Source of the DNA: Blautia wexlerae
GTDB lineage: Bacteria; Bacillota; Clostridia; Lachnospirales; Lachnospiraceae
Length of the DNA: 64,000 nucleotides
Direction of reading: 5' to 3'
Assembly: GCF_013300825.1 (NCBI RefSeq)
Contig: NZ_JAAIMY010000010.1
Coordinates: forward strand, 40,134-104,133
Under the pieces are notes generated by a model that made no database searches, was not told the DNA's origin, and saw only the letters and a list, made by a program, of their open reading frames with translations. Numbering within the stretch: the stretch's first letter is position 1; every line of letters begins with the position of its first letter. The position numbers and the translations under genes are program-made. Shown here one piece after another: positions 18,513-25,922 of the stretch.

Positions 18513-18541
18513 ATTGTATCATGATGTTCCACATATGGCAA
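18513..18541 (-). promoter_or_regulatory. Promoter of glmS
   Basis: Minus-strand TTGCCA (18536-18541), a 17-nt spacer and TACAAT (18513-18518), leaving a ~90-nt leader with a short ATAGTA/TACTAT hairpin. Confidence 0.65.
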
Positions 18542-18634
18542 GAAAATCCCCTGAAACTGTATACTCTGTTTTTATGAAAGTACTTTCAATATCATTTTAT
18601 CCACATCATTATCTGTGCGGCTTTTTATCAGTGT

Positions 18635-20278
18635 CTATCTCACTTTTTGTTTCTTTACCGTTGACCAGCCACTATATATCTTTCGTCCTTTTTCATCATA
18701 TCTGTATGAACGGATCCTGTAATAATAAGTCTGCCCCTTCTTCAGTTTTGTGTTTGTATATTTCGTAGTCGAGCCGGATTTGATCACCTTTGCTCTTACA
18801 TAAGGATGTGTAGTTCCTGCACGGCGATATATTTCATATCCGGCTGCACCCTTTGACTTTTTCCAGGTAAGTGAGAGTCTGCCGGCCGTCTTATTGGAAA
18901 TACCTGTGATTGATGTTTTCGGAGGTTTCGCAGTAAGATCATCAGCCGAATAAGGATCCTGGGTCATATAAAGAACAGATTTGTTTCCGGCTCCGTATAA
19001 GTCCTTTGTTTCTTTGTCATATGCAAAATATATATTTGAACTGTCCGTCGCATATGTATATCCCCTGGAAATACTTCCGGAAATCGGAGTATCCAGAAAC
19101 AGTCCGCCGTCTTCTCCAACTGTCCCTTCATCACTGTTTGTAATATCTGCCATATAATATCTGCCGTTATTTGCCACAACATTCCACATATGAGGCCCCT
19201 CTCCTGTGCCGCCATCCATCATGCCGGTCACTGTATAGCAGGTAATATCGCTGAGATCACACAGATACTGAAATGCCTTGGAATAGCCTTCGCATACTAC
19301 ATTCGTACTGTCATCTCCGTCAAAAACATAGATCAGCTGCCATGGATCTCCGTATTCGTATTCGTCCGCCTCTGTCACATCATCATTATAGGAAGTCAGA
19401 TAGCAGATAGTCTCTTTATATCCATACAGTTTTTCCGTTTCCGTAAAATCCTGAAATTCTTTTACGATCATTCTTGCATTTTCTGCTGCCATTCTGGCAA
19501 GCTGCACAATTTGGGCATTTACCTTATATGTGCTTGAGGCATAGCTGCTGGTTACCGGCATATGTATGGAAAGATTTTCAATTTTTACAGTTGTTTTGTT
19601 TCCTGTTCTCCTGGTAGAATAATTATATTGCCATGTAGTAGATGCAGTCTTTTCGTACCAGTATAATTCGTAAGGACAGTCTACCGCCAGGCAATCAATG
19701 ATTTTTGAGATATCCAGTTCTTTGAGGTGCGCAGCTACTTCTCTTTCAAGCGCACTGCCGCTTACTGTTGTCTGCCAGGTCAGTCCCAGATTTGAAGTGA
19801 TCTTAAATCTGGTGGAACCGCCTTTGGAGGCTACTGCACTGATTTTGCTCTTAAGCTCCTCATATAAGGTCTGCTGTTGTCCGTTCAGTATATCCTCCCC
19901 TACAGAAGCTGCCGGCTGTGTGCCCGGATCCTGTCCATACAGAATATCATTCAGATATTCTTCCAGAAGCTGTCTGTTATTCGGGACAACATCTGATTTT
20001 GGAATCATTTTTTCTGTAAAAACTTCTGTTTCATCCGAATCCTTTTCGTCTGAACCTGATTCCTCAGAAGCTTCCTCAGAAATACCTTCTTCTGTGCCTG
20101 ATGTAATCTCCTCTTCATCTGACGTCTCCTGCTGTGTGCCAAATTCTGCTGTATCTTCTGAATTAAATCCGGAGACTGTACCATCTGTGAAATCTGCTGC
20201 TGTCACAGGTGTCACTGTAATTCCTGCTGCAAGGATCAGACTTATTCCCAGACTCACAAAGTTTTTCTTTCTGTACAT
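18635..20278 (-). CDS. Exported transglutaminase-like protein with FnIII-type domain
   Basis: A 547-aa secreted protein. A signal peptide (MYRKKNFVSLGISLILAAGI, ending ..VTAA) is followed by ~80 acidic, Ser/Glu-rich low-complexity residues. A transglutaminase-like cysteine-protease fold follows, with Cys in NVVCEGYSKAFQYLCD, His in GEGPHMWNVVANNGRYYMAD and Asp in ADITNSDEGT. A C-terminal fibronectin-III-like domain (about 465-547: LSLTWKKSKGAAGYEIYRR, TYYYRIRSYRYDEKGRKIYSGWS) ends it. Family members cut or cross-link peptides at the surface; the substrate is unknown. The ATG at 20278 has GGGGG at 8 nt and is preferred over the one at 20299. A 21-bp palindrome overlaps its -10-like box. Confidence 0.85.
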   Translation of the reverse strand: MYRKKNFVSLGISLILAAGITVTPVTAADFTDGTVSGFNSEDTAEFGTQQETSDEEEITSGTEEGISEEASEESGSDEKDSDETEVFTEKMIPKSDVVPNNRQLLEEYLNDILYGQDPGTQPAASVGEDILNGQQQTLYEELKSKISAVASKGGSTRFKITSNLGLTWQTTVSGSALEREVAAHLKELDISKIIDCLAVDCPYELYWYEKTASTTWQYNYSTRRTGNKTTVKIENLSIHMPVTSSYASSTYKVNAQIVQLARMAAENARMIVKEFQDFTETEKLYGYKETICYLTSYNDDVTEADEYEYGDPWQLIYVFDGDDSTNVVCEGYSKAFQYLCDLSDITCYTVTGMMDGGTGEGPHMWNVVANNGRYYMADITNSDEGTVGEDGGLFLDTPISGSISRGYTYATDSSNIYFAYDKETKDLYGAGNKSVLYMTQDPYSADDLTAKPPKTSITGISNKTAGRLSLTWKKSKGAAGYEIYRRAGTTHPYVRAKVIKSGSTTKYTNTKLKKGQTYYYRIRSYRYDEKGRKIYSGWSTVKKQKVR

Positions 20279-20305
20279 ATCGCATTCCCCCTTATCCATC
20301 GTAAA

Positions 20306-20326
20306 TATTGTATATTATATACAATA
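20306..20326 (-). promoter_or_regulatory. Palindromic operator-like site over a -10 box
   Basis: A perfect 21-nt palindrome centred on 20316 (half-site TATTGTATAT) contains TATAAT on the minus strand, about 30 nt before the transglutaminase-like gene. No good -35 is seen, which fits a regulated promoter. The regulator is unknown. Confidence 0.5.
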
Positions 20327-20359
20327 CTTTATTTTGACAGATAAGACAAGAGGTTTCTG

Positions 20360-20502
20360 GTTACTGTTCACACACCACTATCCCGCGAGGTGTTTTGGCA
20401 TGAATATGCCAAAATCCCGAGACATACGAGCCAAAATTCCATTGCCGCAGGCAATCTGGAATGAATTTTGGCTACGTTACTGTGAACGGAGTGAACAGTA
20501 AC
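20360..20502. repeat. Dispersed hairpin element, family C copy 1
   Basis: A 143-bp element bounded by GTTACTGTTCAC and its inverse GTGAACAGTAAC. Inside lie two hairpins (TTTTGGCAT/ATATGCCAAAA, and AGCCAAAATTCCA with its partner TGGAATGAATTTTGGCT) and a terminal hairpin around GAACGGAGTG. Related copies are at 27.8, 28.9, 47.8 and 63.9 kb. Confidence 0.85.
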
Positions 20503-20520
20503 GGTTTCTGGATTGGCACA

Positions 20521-20802
20521 CTAAATCCTTTCTTCTTTAAGTAATTCATTTTCTCCTGCAAGATAGCACAAATCTGCAAGACGCTCATATTTAGTCTGCA
20601 TACATGCAATATAATCATCCAGAAATCTTCTCACACAATACGGAATATCCAACTGGTCATATCTGCTCTCTAATTCTGCCAGGTCGCTGTTATCCTGCCT
20701 GATATACCCATCTGCTGCGCTGATCTTCTTTTTCAGGGCAAAGAGCCTCTCCTCGTAATGATCCGTTAATTCCATTTCGCATAATTCATTCATTTTGTTC
20801 AT
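20521..20802 (-). CDS. Hypothetical 93-aa helical protein
   Basis: A 93-aa, probably all-helical cytosolic protein (LTDHYEERLFALKKKISAAD, LAELESRYDQLD, RRFLDDYIACMQTKYERLADLCYLAG). Heptad-like spacing suggests a coiled-coil hairpin. I do not recognise a characterised family. The start has a GGGAGAAAAG ribosome site. It stands alone between two repeat regions: a dispersed hairpin element downstream and a low-complexity region upstream. Confidence 0.6.
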   Translation of the reverse strand: MNKMNELCEMELTDHYEERLFALKKKISAADGYIRQDNSDLAELESRYDQLDIPYCVRRFLDDYIACMQTKYERLADLCYLAGENELLKEERI

Positions 20803-20910
20803 CTTATTCTTTTCTCCCTATTATCTTTTTACCTTGCTGCTTCGCATCACAGGCAATGCCGCTGCTTCTTTTCACATTTGCAGTAACCTTGTTACCTGTG
20901 TCATTGCGTT

Positions 20911-20957
20911 TGCTGTGTGTTGTTGTGTGTTGTTGTGTGTTGTTGTGTGTTGTTGTA
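20911..20957. repeat. Tandem 10-nt repeat TGTTGTGTGT
   Basis: Between four and five copies of a G/T-only unit (TGTTGTGTGT), perfect apart from the first copy. The purine/pyrimidine alternation in part of the unit is compatible with unusual DNA conformation. It is likely length-variable. Confidence 0.85.
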
Positions 20958-21131
20958 TCATATGTTGTTTTGCTGTATTATGTGTGTTGTGTACCTGACA
21001 CGTACAGACCGGTACATGCCGTTTTCTGTCTTATTACGGCTTTAATTGTAATTTCCTTCTCAGAAAATGTCAACGCATTTCGTCCGACGTTTCATGATAT
21101 AATTCGACATTTATCTGAAAACATTAACAAA

Positions 21132-21178
21132 AAAAGTTGTTATTCACCACCGATTACTGTGGAAACAACAACTTTTCA
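21132..21178 (-). terminator. Terminator of the transporter operon
   Basis: AAAAGTTGTT near 21132 pairs with AACAACTTTT near 21178 across a ~25-nt region, followed on the minus strand by T-rich sequence. It lies ~30 nt past the ATPase stop. Confidence 0.65.
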
Positions 21179-21207
21179 TTAATATTTTTTATGCCTGATG
21201 AATAAAT

Positions 21208-22368
21208 TTATTCAATTTCTGTCAGCATGCCCAACTTCCGTGCAAGACAAAACAATTCTTTGTTTGCGGCATTCATAGTTCCGAAGTCTTTCAGCGGGCA
21301 GATAACTTTCTGACACTTTTTCATCACTTCTGCCGCTCTGTCATAAGCCTCCTGTGAAATACATTCAAAGGGCTTTTCCGTGATCACCTGTTCTGCAAGT
21401 ACGCTGGCCGCCTGATAATCAACATCATTGGTATGAATCACTCCTGCTGCAAACGGAATTCCCTGGCGCTGCAGCTTCCGGTAATATGGAATTCCGCTTC
21501 CGTTTCCGCCGATCACAAATACCTGCGGATTTCCCCTGGGCGGCTCCATTTCCACGCATCCAAAAGCAGCATTATAACTTCCGCGGGTAATTCCATACAA
21601 TTTCCGAATATAATCAGAAGTAAAAATCTCTTCCGGCGCACCGTATTTTTCTATATATTCTCCATGTACACAGATCACCTTATCTGATATCTTCTGGGCA
21701 AGATCCAGTTCGTGCAGCGACATGATCACTGTTAACTGATGATCCAGCACCATCTGCTTCAGAATGGTAAGAAGTTCCAGCTTATGGCGGATGTCCAGAA
21801 AAGAGGTTGGCTCATCCAGCACAATGATCTCCGGCTCCTGGCAGATAGCCCGGGCAAGAAGGATACGCTGTCTCTGACCATCACTGATAGCTGTAAAATC
21901 CCGGTCTTTCAAATCCCAGGCATGGACAGTTTCCATGGATTTCTTTACCTTTGCCTTATCCTCTGCGGAAAGGATTCCCAGCGTACCTGTATAGGGATAC
22001 CGTCCTGTGGCTACTATATCCTCACAGGTCATCAGTTCCGGACGCATACGTTCTGTAAGGACGACTGCCAGTTTCCGTGAAACTTCTTTATTGGACATTT
22101 TTGCCATCGTCACTTTATCCAGATATACAGTACCGCTGATCGTGGCAAGCTGTCTTGTAATACTCTTGAGAATTGTGGATTTCCCCGCCCCATTGGGACC
22201 GATCAGAGTGAGGATCTCACCCTTTTTCAACTGAATATTAATTTCTCTGATAAGTGGTCTGCCATCATAACCGACAGTAAGCTGATCTGTACAGAAAAAA
22301 TACTGTTCCTGCTGATCTGCATTTCTGTTTTTTGTTTCTTTTATTACATCTGTTATTTTCTCTGACAT
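21208..22368 (-). CDS. FecE/BtuD-type ABC transporter ATPase with C-terminal extension
   Basis: A 386-aa ATP-binding subunit for uptake of cobalamin, heme or ferric siderophore. The ATPase (about 28-265) has Walker A LIGPNGAGKSTILKS, signature ISDGQRQRILLARAI, Walker B IIVLDEPTSFLD and the switch His in VIMSLHELDLAQ. About 110 further residues form an added domain beginning VFVIGGNGSGIPYYRKLQRQG with a Rossmann-like glycine run. Its function is not known to me; such tails occur in clostridial corrinoid/iron transporters. It is the last gene of the SBP-permease-ATPase unit, 71 nt after the permease. Confidence 0.88.
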   Translation of the reverse strand: MSEKITDVIKETKNRNADQQEQYFFCTDQLTVGYDGRPLIREINIQLKKGEILTLIGPNGAGKSTILKSITRQLATISGTVYLDKVTMAKMSNKEVSRKLAVVLTERMRPELMTCEDIVATGRYPYTGTLGILSAEDKAKVKKSMETVHAWDLKDRDFTAISDGQRQRILLARAICQEPEIIVLDEPTSFLDIRHKLELLTILKQMVLDHQLTVIMSLHELDLAQKISDKVICVHGEYIEKYGAPEEIFTSDYIRKLYGITRGSYNAAFGCVEMEPPRGNPQVFVIGGNGSGIPYYRKLQRQGIPFAAGVIHTNDVDYQAASVLAEQVITEKPFECISQEAYDRAAEVMKKCQKVICPLKDFGTMNAANKELFCLARKLGMLTEIE

Positions 22369-22439
22369 GTCTTTTCCTGCTCTTCCCTTTTATACATATG
22401 CCAATCTGTCAACTCACAGTCACCCGGCAGATCGCCATA

Positions 22440-23459
22440 TCAGTTTCTCTTCTGTCTGCGGATCATAATGTAGATTACGACCGGTGCACCAAATACTGCT
22501 GTTACGGAGCTGATGCTGAGCTCTGTGGGGGCAAATACAGTTCTGGCGATCAGGTCGCAGAAAAGACAGAATACAGCACCGCCCAGAAAACAGGCCGGAA
22601 TCACAAGAATCGGTCTGGCTGTTTTCAGCAGGCTCTTTACAATGTGAGGCACTGCAATACCCACGAAAGAGATTGGCCCTGCAAAAGCTGTTACACAGGC
22701 AGATAAAATACTGGATAACAGAATCAGTCCTATACGGAACAATTTAATATTCACTCCCATATTCTGTGCATAAACCTCTCCCAACTGATAAGCGCCGATA
22801 GGTTTAGACATAAAGAATACGATCACCATCGTGATCAGAACCACCACTGCCATTACCTGTACATTGCCCCAGGACATACCTGAAAAGCTTCCCAATGACC
22901 AGTTGTGGAGATTAACAATATTGGAATCATCAGCAAATGTAACCACAAAATCTGTGATTGCAGAGCAGATATAGCCTATCATAACGCCACTGATGACAAG
23001 CATGGACATGTTGTGGACTTTTTTTGCGACCAGCAGCACAAATCCCATTGAGATCATGGAACCGATAAATGCCGCAATGATCATAGCTGCGGATCCCATG
23101 GAGATAGATCTGCTCAGAAAAAAAATCATCAGCAGGGCAACTACCAGCTTGGCTCCTGATGAAATTCCAAGTACAAAGGGACCTGCAATAGGATTATTAA
23201 AAAATGTCTGAAGAAGAAATCCGGATACGGAAAGTGCCCCTCCCAGAATAATTACCGCCAGAATCCTCGGAAGACGGATTTCCCAGATGATATTGTAAGC
23301 AGTCGCATCTCCCTGATGTCTGAAAATAATATTCAGGATCTCGTTCACTGAAAGGTGAATACTTCCGGCATTTACATTCCATATAAATAAAATTATCAGA
23401 AACACTGCCAGTATAAGAAATGCCATCCAGTATCTGGCTGTACGTTTTTTGTCATTCAT
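22440..23459 (-). CDS. FecCD/BtuC-family ABC permease
   Basis: A 339-aa integral membrane subunit with about ten hydrophobic segments, of the FecCD family that moves vitamin B12, heme or ferric siderophores. Family motifs include IIWEIRLPRILAVIILGGALSVSG, NPIAGPFVLGISSGAK, GAYQLGEVYAQNMGV and AFAGPISFVGIAVPHIVKSLL. It sits 14 nt after the binding-protein gene and before the ATPase, forming a complete importer. The cobalamin riboswitch further upstream suggests a corrinoid or cobalt-linked substrate, but this is inference. Confidence 0.93.
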   Translation of the reverse strand: MNDKKRTARYWMAFLILAVFLIILFIWNVNAGSIHLSVNEILNIIFRHQGDATAYNIIWEIRLPRILAVIILGGALSVSGFLLQTFFNNPIAGPFVLGISSGAKLVVALLMIFFLSRSISMGSAAMIIAAFIGSMISMGFVLLVAKKVHNMSMLVISGVMIGYICSAITDFVVTFADDSNIVNLHNWSLGSFSGMSWGNVQVMAVVVLITMVIVFFMSKPIGAYQLGEVYAQNMGVNIKLFRIGLILLSSILSACVTAFAGPISFVGIAVPHIVKSLLKTARPILVIPACFLGGAVFCLFCDLIARTVFAPTELSISSVTAVFGAPVVIYIMIRRQKRN

Positions 23460-23473
23460 GTTTTTCCCTTTTG

Positions 23474-24667
23474 CTATTTTAACTTATGCATATATGTAAG
23501 TTCATCCAGTGAATCATCATCTGTAGTAAGAATTGTATGGATATCCTCGATCATAGTTCCAAGCTCTGTAGTTTCCTGAAAAAGATTTTTACCTGTACAC
23601 CACACATTTCCATCCTTCACTGCCTTAAAATCTGCCAGAAGGTTACTCTTGCCCAGAAGTTCATCAACAGTAGAAAGTTCACCGTCGATAGTGCTGTTAT
23701 AGATGATATAATCTGCATCCTTTGCTTTGGCATAAAACTCTTCCATCTGCATATTCATAGTAGACAGAGCATTATCACTTTCTCCTGTATCTTCCGGAAC
23801 GTATTTGCCGCCTGCGAGCTCAATCATGTTTGAAACGTAGTCACCATTCTTTCGCACATTAACGGCACCTGTTGAATTAATGTAAAAGAAAGCCACTGTT
23901 TTACCTGTATCTTTATCATCAGAAGTCAGGACTTTGTCAAGCTTGTCTGTCTGCTCCTTAAACGCTTTCTCCGCTGCATCCTCTTTTCCGAGAAGTACTG
24001 CATAGAGCTTCATCCATTCAGTTCTGCCAAGGGGATGGCTTTCGTAGCTGGAACGTTCTACCATTACCGGAATACCAAACTGTTCCAGTTTCTCTTCTAC
24101 CTCCGGATTGTGATGGATCATGGTTGACTCAATCGCAAGACCGCATCCCTCATTCAGGATCAGCTCATAGTCCGGTGCATTATACTTGCCTGCATAAATC
24201 ATTTTGCCGGATTCCATGGCATCTTTTGCCTCCTGGATGTACCATCCGTTTTCCTGAGTTCCTGAAAGGCGAATGCTGTCAATACCGTCAATCGCACGGA
24301 AAAGATCCATAGCAGAGGTTGCTACTAGATAAATGTTGTTCAGCGGCTGCTGAATAACTGTGATATCTTTTTCAAGCCCCTCTGGTGCCTTTTTTCCCTC
24401 CGGGACTACAAGAAACTGTCCTTCCTGATTGATAGTGATCAGCGCATAGCCATCCTTGTAATAATCTACGCTGAATTCTTCTGCGTAGGAAAGTTCCATG
24501 CTGTGGTCATAGGTAAGTCCCGGGATATCCACAGGAGTTTTTGCATTGTCTTTATCTGCTGCGTATGCTGTACAGACAGTGCATATACAGATAAGAAATA
24601 ATATAGCTGACAGGAAACTGATAAATATTGTTTTTTGCTGTTTCTTTATTATGTTTTTCATCTTCAT
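23474..24667 (-). CDS. Solute-binding protein of FecCD-type importer
   Basis: A 397-aa exported binding protein with an N-terminal hydrophobic signal (about 14-36, ending TAYAADKD). A lipobox is not evident, so it may be membrane-anchored by an uncleaved signal. The two-lobe PBP fold is suggested by YDHSMELSYAEEFSVDYYKDGYALITI, VMVERSSYESHPLGRTEWMKLYAVLLGKED (the helical-backbone signature), SNMIELAGGKYVPED and DADYIIYNSTI. Substrate is probably corrinoid, heme or siderophore. It sits 24 nt after the two-domain exported protein gene. Confidence 0.87.
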   Translation of the reverse strand: MKMKNIIKKQQKTIFISFLSAILFLICICTVCTAYAADKDNAKTPVDIPGLTYDHSMELSYAEEFSVDYYKDGYALITINQEGQFLVVPEGKKAPEGLEKDITVIQQPLNNIYLVATSAMDLFRAIDGIDSIRLSGTQENGWYIQEAKDAMESGKMIYAGKYNAPDYELILNEGCGLAIESTMIHHNPEVEEKLEQFGIPVMVERSSYESHPLGRTEWMKLYAVLLGKEDAAEKAFKEQTDKLDKVLTSDDKDTGKTVAFFYINSTGAVNVRKNGDYVSNMIELAGGKYVPEDTGESDNALSTMNMQMEEFYAKAKDADYIIYNSTIDGELSTVDELLGKSNLLADFKAVKDGNVWCTGKNLFQETTELGTMIEDIHTILTTDDDSLDELTYMHKLK

Positions 24668-24691
24668 AATTGTTTTTTTCTTTGTATATGA

Positions 24692-25705
24692 TTATTTTGC
24701 TGTTTTTTCTGCTTCTTTAACAGTTGTGGAATCAAAGTTTAAGGTATAGTCAATTTCGTGAGGCTCACTCATTGCTACTGTATCTGCCGTTACATCCATC
24801 TCTGCATCAAATACACTGACAGGGATTTCAAAAGTGGAATTTCCCTCTTTATTGACCGGCTCATATTTTTCACCATCCACCAGCATATAATCATAGTTCG
24901 GGCTGCTCCATACGATAGTGGCTGTAGCTTTGTCACCTTCTACTTTAATGGCAGCAGGAGAATCAATGGTTGCTCTTCCTGAACCACCTGTGAGAGTTAC
25001 ATCCATGGTATAGTCACCATCTTCAAGATTCAGATCTGCCAGAGTCTTACCTTCACCTGTCTTGCTGTCTTTCGCATCTTTGTCTGTATCATCTGCTTTG
25101 GAATCTGCAGCTTTGTTTTCTTTATCATCTTTTTTTGCATCTGTATCATCGGATTTTACAGGATTTTTGACACTTACCTTATGGTCGTACCATTTTCCCT
25201 TTGTTCCGATCAGTGCTACATCGAATTCTTCATCAATTGCAGGTACCGGGATATCAAATCCATATACTTCCTCGCTCATTCCATCACTGTAAGTAACAGT
25301 GTCTGTGGTTGGCTCAAGAACCTCTGCCCCGTCTTTCTGTGCATCTTCTGCCTTTCCGACGAAAAGGTTTACGATTTTCTTTGATGCAAGGCTTACGTGG
25401 ATAGTCATCTTGCCATCTTTTACTGTAAGGGTTCCTTTGCCGTCGTTTGCCTCATTTACATGGAACATTCCACTGTCTGTATCAAATTCTGCTGTGTAGG
25501 TGCCATCTTCTAATGCGTCATCCTTAGATGAATCTTTATCTTTACTGTCTGCATCTTCTGCATCTTTTGTATCAGTTTTTTCTTTATCAGAAGTTTCCTC
25601 TGTTGCTGTATCGGTATCTGTGTTTGCCAAAACCGGGCTTGTACCGATCAGTGTGGCTGAAATGGTAAGTGCTGACATTAATAATGTAAATGAACGTTTT
25701 TTCAT
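24692..25705 (-). CDS. Exported two-domain protein of a metal/corrinoid uptake cluster
   Basis: A 337-aa secreted protein. After a signal peptide (MKKRSFTLLMSALTISATLI..VLA) and ~45 acidic low-complexity residues come two related beta domains: about 66-185 (DALEDGTYTAEFDT, KMTIHVSLASKKIVNLFVG, YGFDIPVPAIDEEFDVALIG) and about 228-330 (LEDGDYTMDVTLTGGSGRA, SSPNYDYMLVDGEKYEPV, EIPVSVFDAEMDVTAD). An Asp/Lys linker joins them. The fold resembles iron-transport-associated (NEAT-like) modules, but I cannot prove that. No sorting signal is seen. It likely captures ligand at the surface for the importer; this is inference from context. It has its own promoter. Confidence 0.72.
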   Translation of the reverse strand: MKKRSFTLLMSALTISATLIGTSPVLANTDTDTATEETSDKEKTDTKDAEDADSKDKDSSKDDALEDGTYTAEFDTDSGMFHVNEANDGKGTLTVKDGKMTIHVSLASKKIVNLFVGKAEDAQKDGAEVLEPTTDTVTYSDGMSEEVYGFDIPVPAIDEEFDVALIGTKGKWYDHKVSVKNPVKSDDTDAKKDDKENKAADSKADDTDKDAKDSKTGEGKTLADLNLEDGDYTMDVTLTGGSGRATIDSPAAIKVEGDKATATIVWSSPNYDYMLVDGEKYEPVNKEGNSTFEIPVSVFDAEMDVTADTVAMSEPHEIDYTLNFDSTTVKEAEKTAK

Positions 25706-25734
25706 GATGTTTTTTTCTCCTTTAGTTTTCTCAT

Positions 25735-25762
25735 ATTATAGTAATTCCAGAAAATAATGCAA
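25735..25762 (-). promoter_or_regulatory. Promoter of the two-domain protein / importer genes
   Basis: Minus-strand TTGCAT (25757-25762), a 16-nt spacer and TATAAT (25735-25740). It allows expression of the importer independently of the riboswitch upstream. Confidence 0.65.
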
Positions 25763-25839
25763 TCAGGAGATTGTACCGGACTATTTGCAGTATTTTATGG
25801 AATTGCTATAATCCTGTTTTCTCTTATCATATAATATAT

Positions 25840-25872
25840 CTGCCCGGAAACTTTTGCAAGTTCTCCGGGCAG
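25840..25872. terminator. Hairpin after the cbiK-like gene
   Basis: CTGCCCGGA-ACTT pairs with AAGT-TCCGGGCAG (one internal mismatch), 50 nt after the chelatase stop. No T-run follows on the minus strand, so it may attenuate or stabilise the mRNA rather than terminate it. Confidence 0.5.
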
Positions 25873-25922
25873 TTTATCTCGTTTGGACAATATTTATAGT
25901 TTAATAACTTTTTGCAGAAAGA

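Larger units (their letters stand above)
20803..21207. other. Gene-free 405-bp stretch
   Basis: No convincing gene. It holds a short 10-nt tandem repeat and, near 21130-21178, a hairpin that ends the transporter operon. Short frames on the plus strand read through the repeat and have low-complexity Cys/Val translations, so I discount them. Confidence 0.6.

Noticed and set aside
20360..20502. A CRISPR array or phage attachment site made of the GTTACTGTTCAC repeats
   Set aside because: The repeats are dispersed singly over 43 kb and are not spaced as direct repeats; no cas, integrase or tRNA gene is near.
20795..21182. Small plus-strand frames through the G/T tandem repeat
   Set aside because: Their Cys/Val runs derive from the repeat, and there is no ribosome site.
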